Below, one piece after another: positions 33,023 to 37,707 of a stretch of 37,707 bases of DNA. The stretch is from NCBI GenBank assembly GCA_964351655.1, contig CAYGPD010000032.1:1-37707 (forward strand). Direction: 5' to 3'. A program made the translations under genes and the position numbers. The DNA comes from Hirschia sp964351655. Its GTDB lineage: Bacteria; Pseudomonadota; Alphaproteobacteria; Caulobacterales; Hyphomonadaceae. The notes under the pieces were generated by a model that was not told the origin of the DNA, did not search any database, and worked only from the letters and a program-made list of their open reading frames with translations. Numbering within the stretch: the stretch's first letter is position 1; each line of letters begins with the position of its first letter.

Positions 33023-33964
33023 TTAGTCTTCCGATTTTGCTTTTTTAGGCTTATTTTTCGTCTCAACCTCTTTGGTCGCCTTGGGTTTTACTGTCTCTTG
33101 TGCAGCAGGCTTAACATCGTCTTTGCCATTCATGAGCATAGACAAGATTTTCCCTAAAGTATCAGGTAGTTCACGGCGATCAACAACCATATCTACCATA
33201 CCGCGTTCACGCAAAAACTCAGAACGTTGGAAACCCTCAGGAAGTTTTTCGCGGATTGTTTGCTCAATCACACGCGCGCCCGCAAAAGCAATCATAGCTT
33301 CCGGTTCACCAATGTGAATATCACCGAGCATCGCGTAGGATGCAGCCACACCACCTGTTGTTGGGTCCGTCAACACAACTATATAAGGTAACCCTGCATC
33401 CTTAATCTCAGAAATCGCAATCGTTGTGCGCGGCATTTGCATAAGGGATAATGCTCCCTCCTGCATGCGTGCACCACCAGATGCAGTGAATACGATCAAA
33501 GCTGAACGCGTTTTCAGTGCCTCTTCAGCAGCGGTCAGGAAAGCTTCCCCTGCCGCCATACCAAGTGATCCACCCATAAATGCAAAGTCTTGCACTAGGA
33601 TAACAGCGTTTTTCCCGCCAACTTTACCAGCAGCAGCAGACATACAATCTTCACGACCTGTTTTTGCACGTGATGATTTCAAACGATCGACATACTTGCG
33701 GTCATCTTTGAATTTTAATGGGTCTTTGACGACTTCCGGTAATTCAAGTTCCGTGTATGCCCCCTCGTCGAACATGCTTTTAAAACGCATATCTGGACCG
33801 ATACGCAAATGCGCACCAGCTGGCGTTACATACAGTGAATTTTCTAGATCATCCTTGTAAACAAGGTCACCAGATTTTGGACATTTAATCCAAAGATTTT
33901 CCGGCGTATCTTTTTTACCGAAAACGTTTTTCAGGCCCGGTGGCAGATTGGTCAGCCAGCTCAT
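33023..33964 (-). CDS. accD: Acetyl-CoA carboxylase carboxyltransferase beta subunit
   Basis: Subunit of the carboxyltransferase that makes malonyl-CoA for fatty-acid synthesis, 313 residues. The catalytic part is intact (FAFMGGSLGMAAGEAF, ASGGARMQEGALSLMQM, DPTTGGVAASYAMLGD). The N-terminal zinc ribbon, usually four cysteines in two CxxC pairs, is degenerate: the segment WIKCPKSGDLVYKDD...YVTPAGAHLRIG keeps only one. As I recall, other alphaproteobacterial AccD proteins also lack it, so this is a lineage trait rather than damage. A Lys-rich tail of about 35 residues follows the core. Translationally coupled to folC. Confidence 0.93.
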   Translation of the reverse strand: MSWLTNLPPGLKNVFGKKDTPENLWIKCPKSGDLVYKDDLENSLYVTPAGAHLRIGPDMRFKSMFDEGAYTELELPEVVKDPLKFKDDRKYVDRLKSSRAKTGREDCMSAAAGKVGGKNAVILVQDFAFMGGSLGMAAGEAFLTAAEEALKTRSALIVFTASGGARMQEGALSLMQMPRTTIAISEIKDAGLPYIVVLTDPTTGGVAASYAMLGDIHIGEPEAMIAFAGARVIEQTIREKLPEGFQRSEFLRERGMVDMVVDRRELPDTLGKILSMLMNGKDDVKPAAQETVKPKATKEVETKNKPKKAKSED

Positions 33965-33997
33965 CTGGACACTCCCTGTACTCTATAAATACTCATA

Positions 33998-34822
33998 TTA
34001 AGATCGTCCCTTAGCAATAGCGTCAGCAAGGGTTTTCACAAGTGCACCCATACGTGTAGGAGCATCTGAAGGCACACCCGCTTCAATCGCTGCGCGTACT
34101 TCTTCTACAATAGCCGATCCAACGACAACCCCATCTGCAAGACGGGAAAATTCAGCAGCCTGCTCAGCTGTCTTCACACCAAAGCCAACAGCTACAGGCA
34201 AACCAGATGCATTTTTCGCGCGATCTACGCCTGCTTTAATATCGGTTTGAACACCCGTTCCTGCTCCCGTGATACCGGCAACAGAAACATAATAGACAAA
34301 TCCAGATGATCCATCCGCAACCACTTTCATGCGGTCTTGCGTCGTTGTCGGTGTCGCAAGACGAATCACAGCAAGCTGTAAATCACCCAATGCGGTGCGG
34401 AGTTCAGCGTCTTCCTCAGGCGGCAAATCGACAGTAATCACACCATCAACGCCAGCATCCGCGGCAGCTTTCGCGAAAGTTTGATAGCCCATTTTGTGAA
34501 TTGGGTTTGCATACCCCATGATAATAATCGGCGTGTCTTGGTTCGTTTCACGAAATCGCTTCGCAACGCTTAGCACGTCCGCCAGCTTGGTCCCTGCCTT
34601 CAGCGCACGCTGAGCAGCTTTTTGAATAGCTGGACCATCCGCCATTGGGTCCGTGAAAGGGGCACCCAGCTCAATAATATCCGCACCATTTGCAGCAAGC
34701 GCCTTTACAGCTTCAAAGGATGTTTCAAGATCTGGATCACCACACATCATATACGCCACAAACGCTGCGCGATTTTGGTTTTTTGCTTTTTCAAAAGCTG
34801 CAGAAATACGGGAAATAGGCAT
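33998..34822 (-). CDS. trpA: Tryptophan synthase alpha chain
   Basis: Cleaves indole-3-glycerol phosphate to indole, which passes through a tunnel to TrpB. I choose the ATG at 34822 (274 residues), five bases after the cutA stop; the longer frame uses a TTG and runs into cutA. Motifs are VAYMMCGDPD, IIELGAPFTDPMADGP (catalytic Glu and the loop) and the phosphate-binding GTGVQ and GFGVKTAEQ region. The ribosome site is weak, suggesting coupling to cutA. Confidence 0.95.
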   Translation of the reverse strand: MPISRISAAFEKAKNQNRAAFVAYMMCGDPDLETSFEAVKALAANGADIIELGAPFTDPMADGPAIQKAAQRALKAGTKLADVLSVAKRFRETNQDTPIIIMGYANPIHKMGYQTFAKAAADAGVDGVITVDLPPEEDAELRTALGDLQLAVIRLATPTTTQDRMKVVADGSSGFVYYVSVAGITGAGTGVQTDIKAGVDRAKNASGLPVAVGFGVKTAEQAAEFSRLADGVVVGSAIVEEVRAAIEAGVPSDAPTRMGALVKTLADAIAKGRS

Positions 34823-34827
34823 AAATT

Positions 34828-35148
34828 CTATAACTTCGTGTTTGTGGTTAGCCAATCTGCATAGCGCGCATTTGAATCAATGCAAGGCAATGCAAGTATT
34901 GCGGGAATTTCGTGCGGATGCATATCGAGCACTTCTGCTTCGATTTTGCTATAATTTTCTTGTGGCGCTTTCGCCCAAACAACCCATTCGTCTTCACGAA
35001 CAAGCTCATCTTCCCACATATAAACAGCCTCAACAGGCCCGTCGATATTCACGCACCCAGCAAGCTTTTTAAGAACGAGCGTCTCACCAATTGCAGCTGC
35101 GCATCTGTCATCAGGACAATTGATACGTAAGAGAATAATGTTGCTCAT
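34828..35148 (-). CDS. cutA: CutA1 divalent-ion tolerance protein
   Basis: Trimeric ferredoxin-like protein of 106 residues of the CutA1 family, linked to copper tolerance in E. coli and of unclear general role. Recognisable features are KKLAGCVNI, the aromatic VYMWEDELVREDEWVVWAKA segment, MHPHEIPAILALP and YADWL at the end. It sits inside the trp cluster: its ATG follows the trpB stop directly (TAGATG) and trpA begins five bases after its end, so it is co-translated with tryptophan synthase. Confidence 0.92.
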   Translation of the reverse strand: MSNIILLRINCPDDRCAAAIGETLVLKKLAGCVNIDGPVEAVYMWEDELVREDEWVVWAKAPQENYSKIEAEVLDMHPHEIPAILALPCIDSNARYADWLTTNTKL

Positions 35149-36363
35149 CTAGTCAATCTCGATCCCAAGATGACCAGCAACTGAGAAGACATCTTTATCA
35201 CCACGACCACATAGGTTCATGATGATCAGACCGTCTTTGCCAAGCTCTTTAGCAACATCCCCCACGCGCGCAATTGCATGCGCAGGCTCAAGCGCTGGGA
35301 TAATACCTTCCAGGCGCGTACAGAGTTGGAAAGCATCAAGCGCCTCTTTGTCAGTACATGTCAGATATTCCGCACGACCGGTATCTTTAAGGAATGAATG
35401 TTCTGGCCCAATGCCAGGATAATCCAATCCAGCAGAGATTGAGTGCGCGTCTATAATCTGACCATCATCATCTTGCAGAAGATATGTGCGGTTCCCGTGT
35501 AAAATTCCCGGCTCCCCACCATTCAAAGCTGCAGCATGTTCGCCTGTCTCAATACCGTGACCTGACGCTTCGACACCAATCATGCGCACGCTCTCATCCT
35601 CTAAGAATGGATGGAACAAGCCTATTGCATTTGATCCCCCACCAATACACGCCATTACAGCATCTGGGAGACGTCCTTCGCGCTCAAGAATTTGTGCTTT
35701 CGCTTCACGCCCGATTACGGACTGGAAGTCACGCACCATTTCCGGATATGGATGCGGACCAGCTGCTGTTCCGATCACGTAAAATGTGTCGTGTACATTT
35801 GTCACCCAATCGCGCAGCGCTTCATTCATCGCATCTTTCAAAGTGCCCGTTCCAGATGACACAGGAACAATCTCAGCGCCCAGTAATTTCATTCGAAAAA
35901 CGTTAGGCTTCTGACGCTGAACGTCCGTTGCGCCCATGAACACAGTACAGGGTAGTCCAAAACGCGCACAGATCGTCGCTGTGGCCACACCGTGCTGTCC
36001 GGCACCCGTCTCAGCAATAATGCGTGTTTTCCCCATACGCAGAGCCAACAGCACCTGCCCAAGGCAATTGTTCACCTTGTGCGAACCCGTGTGGTTTAGT
36101 TCATCTCGCTTGAAGTAAATTTTTGCGCCATCAAAATGCTCGGTCAAACGTTCAGCATAATACATTGCTGACGGACGTCCGACATAATCTTGCATCAGAC
36201 CGCGATAGAGTTTTTCAAACTCAGGGTCTGCTTTAGCAGCCTTATATTCTTTCTCTAGGTCCAGAATAAGCGGCATAAGTGTTTCGGCAACATAACGTCC
36301 ACCAAACTCACCAAAGCGCCCGCTTTCGTCCGGCCATTTATCCCATGTATTGCGCGTGTCCAT
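35149..36363 (-). CDS. trpB: Tryptophan synthase beta chain
   Basis: PLP enzyme of 404 residues that joins indole and serine to tryptophan. The Schiff-base lysine is Lys96 in NHTGSHKVNN; the phosphate loop is CIGGGSNAIGLFHPF; other landmarks are FGGRYVAETLMP and the end GRGDKDV. GAAGGAAG precedes the start. It is separated from trpF upstream by 133 bp in which no terminator is seen, and is coupled to cutA downstream. Confidence 0.97.
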   Translation of the reverse strand: MDTRNTWDKWPDESGRFGEFGGRYVAETLMPLILDLEKEYKAAKADPEFEKLYRGLMQDYVGRPSAMYYAERLTEHFDGAKIYFKRDELNHTGSHKVNNCLGQVLLALRMGKTRIIAETGAGQHGVATATICARFGLPCTVFMGATDVQRQKPNVFRMKLLGAEIVPVSSGTGTLKDAMNEALRDWVTNVHDTFYVIGTAAGPHPYPEMVRDFQSVIGREAKAQILEREGRLPDAVMACIGGGSNAIGLFHPFLEDESVRMIGVEASGHGIETGEHAAALNGGEPGILHGNRTYLLQDDDGQIIDAHSISAGLDYPGIGPEHSFLKDTGRAEYLTCTDKEALDAFQLCTRLEGIIPALEPAHAIARVGDVAKELGKDGLIIMNLCGRGDKDVFSVAGHLGIEID

Positions 36364-36496
36364 GACGAAACTTCCTTCTAAACCAATAATCTACTGTCAG
36401 TTAGCGTGATCACAGCCAATACGCTACGCCTAAACCAGAATTCTTGTAAAAAAACATCGGCTGCAATGCGCAAATACTAAGTGCAACACACTTAAC

Positions 36497-37138
36497 TTAC
36501 TCAAATCGCGCAGCTTTGATGAACGCTCTAACCTTTGTAACATCTTTTACGCCGGGACCACTCTCAACACCAGATGAGACATCCACCATTTTAGCACCAG
36601 ACTGCAAAATTGCCTCTTTCACATTACCAGAATCTAATCCGCCAGCCAAAAACCACGGTACAGGTGCATTAAATCCCTGCATAATTTCCCAATTAAAACG
36701 CGTCCCATTTCCCCCAGGTAGCTTGTCATCAGGTTTTGGCTTTGCATCAAATAATACGTAATCATATTGCGCCATCTCTTCATACGAAGGAAGGTCACTC
36801 GTTTCAGAGACAGAATAAGCACGCATAAATTTAACATCGGGCCGCCTGCTATGAACGCTGCGCATCATGGATGCAGTCAACTCACCATGAACTTGCAATG
36901 CAGCAACGCTAGGAACTTTCTCTGTGATTTCCTTAAACAAGTCTATCGACGGCTTAGCCAATACGATCCATGGCACTGCTCGCTGCCCGACGAAATGAAT
37001 TAGCTCTTCAATAGCATCCAATTCAAGATGGCGCGGGCTTTTGTTGAAATGGACGAACCCCACATGTTCTGCGCCGCCATTAATAGCAACATCCACCATC
37101 GCCGTCTGTTTTAGCCCACAAATTTTCACTGTATTCAT
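36497..37138 (-). CDS. trpF: Phosphoribosylanthranilate isomerase
   Basis: TIM-barrel enzyme of 213 residues for the Amadori rearrangement step of tryptophan synthesis. The start MNTVKICGLK carries the catalytic cysteine (Cys7); GFVHFNKSPRHL, LFDAKPKPDDKLPGG, LAGGLDSGNV and DVSSGVESGPGVKD complete the family set. It leads the trpF-trpB-cutA-trpA-accD-folC series. The start has little ribosome-site sequence. Confidence 0.94.
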   Translation of the reverse strand: MNTVKICGLKQTAMVDVAINGGAEHVGFVHFNKSPRHLELDAIEELIHFVGQRAVPWIVLAKPSIDLFKEITEKVPSVAALQVHGELTASMMRSVHSRRPDVKFMRAYSVSETSDLPSYEEMAQYDYVLFDAKPKPDDKLPGGNGTRFNWEIMQGFNAPVPWFLAGGLDSGNVKEAILQSGAKMVDVSSGVESGPGVKDVTKVRAFIKAARFE

Positions 37139-37212
37139 AGACTTACATCACCGATAGAAAATCTAGACCAAATATATATGCAGTACACGAAGAATATGAT
37201 GCGCCAAAAACA

Positions 37213-37240
37213 GAAAAGGCGACCATTCAGGCCGCCCTTT
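37213..37240 (-). terminator. Terminator after mscL
   Basis: Minus strand AAAGGGCGGCC pairs with GGTCGCCTTTT (one bulge, one G-U) and ends in T4. It separates mscL from trpF. Confidence 0.72.
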
Positions 37241-37282
37241 CGCAATCTACTCATGACTCTACATGAGCTATTCTATAAACGA

Positions 37283-37690
37283 CTATTTCGCGCGAAGCAA
37301 GTCTCTGATTTCTGTTAGTAGAACTTCTTGAGCTGGTGGAGCTGCCGGCTCAGCAGGCGCTTCTTCTTCTTTTTTCTTCATATTGTTCATGCCTTTGATG
37401 ACAAAGAACACAGCAAGCGCAACAATCAAGAAAGAAATCGTGTTGTTGATGAACACACCATAATTAATTGCAACAGCTTCTGTACCAGCTTCTGCATCTG
37501 CCGATTTCAATACGTACTTTAAGTTGGCAAAATCCACGCCCCCCATAAGCAGCCCAATAGGCGGCATAATAATGTCATCAACAAATGACTTCACCACAGT
37601 CGCAAACGCACCACCCATGATGAAACCAACAGCCATATCGACAAGGTTGCCCTTCATCGCAAATTCTTTAAATTCGGAAATCATGCCCAT
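37283..37690 (-). CDS. mscL: Large-conductance mechanosensitive channel
   Basis: Pentameric inner-membrane channel of 135 residues that opens under membrane tension to release solutes on osmotic downshock. TM1 spans about residues 18-42 (NLVDMAVGFIMGGAFATVV) after the amphipathic start SEFKEFAMKG; DDIIMPPIGLLMGG leads to the periplasmic loop; TM2 is around 75-98; the C-terminal charged helix with KKKEEEAP follows. AGGGG lies eight bases before the ATG at 37690. Its own transcript ends at 37213-37240. Confidence 0.97.
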   Translation of the reverse strand: MGMISEFKEFAMKGNLVDMAVGFIMGGAFATVVKSFVDDIIMPPIGLLMGGVDFANLKYVLKSADAEAGTEAVAINYGVFINNTISFLIVALAVFFVIKGMNNMKKKEEEAPAEPAAPPAQEVLLTEIRDLLRAK

Positions 37691-37707
37691 AATTTTACCC
37701 CTAAAAC

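Overview
The window reads as chromosome from a flagellated alphaproteobacterium of the Caulobacterales/Hyphomonadaceae type, with moderate GC and many Caulobacter-like arrangements. The evidence is the set of short Caulobacter-style flagellins with flbT, flaF and an FlmG-like TPR glycosyltransferase; the tsaE-amgK-murU-addB-addA order; the trpF-trpB-(cutA)-trpA-accD-folC order; and an AccD without its zinc finger. A marine genus such as Hirschia would fit, but the genus is a guess. No phage, insertion sequence, CRISPR array, tRNA or rRNA was seen.

Layout. Positions 1-8170 (minus strand) hold a cell-envelope and housekeeping group: an isoaspartyl peptidase/asparaginase coupled to a SpoU-family RNA methyltransferase, then an alpha-2-macroglobulin lipoprotein followed by penicillin-binding protein 1C, which runs off the left edge. 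Positions 8171-10012 hold an orphan lipoprotein, a small orphan protein and a DUF1232 membrane protein. Positions 10112-15225 are a flagellin locus on the minus strand with four flagellins and a FlaG-like protein. Positions 15488-16888 hold a HAD phosphatase and an outer-membrane beta-barrel protein. Positions 17137-19873 hold flaF and flbT, divergent from the FlmG-like flagellin glycosyltransferase. Positions 19941-29925 hold a 2Fe-2S ferredoxin and a compact plus-strand operon for t6A tRNA modification (tsaE), muropeptide recycling (amgK, murU) and double-strand break repair (addB, addA), followed by thioredoxin. Positions 29997-31687 are a divergent TetR regulator/SDR reductase pair. Positions 31695-37138 are the tryptophan, fatty-acid and folate block, and mscL closes the window.

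The most interesting part is the flagellin locus. Three of the four flagellins have recognisable sigma-54 promoters. At the start predicted from each promoter, each leader opens with a small hairpin whose loop is A-rich but whose stem differs from gene to gene (duplicated in one leader). Two leaders also place the Shine-Dalgarno inside a second small hairpin. Inverted repeats containing TTGCCGAGT lie about 100-150 bp upstream of two of the promoters, where activator sites would be expected. Two flagellin genes share a 467-bp stretch with no differences, including synonymous sites, which points to gene conversion. With FlbT (a flagellin-mRNA binding regulator in Caulobacter), FlaF (a flagellin secretion partner) and an FlmG-like glycosyltransferase next door, the locus looks like a self-contained module for making, timing, modifying and assembling filament subunits.
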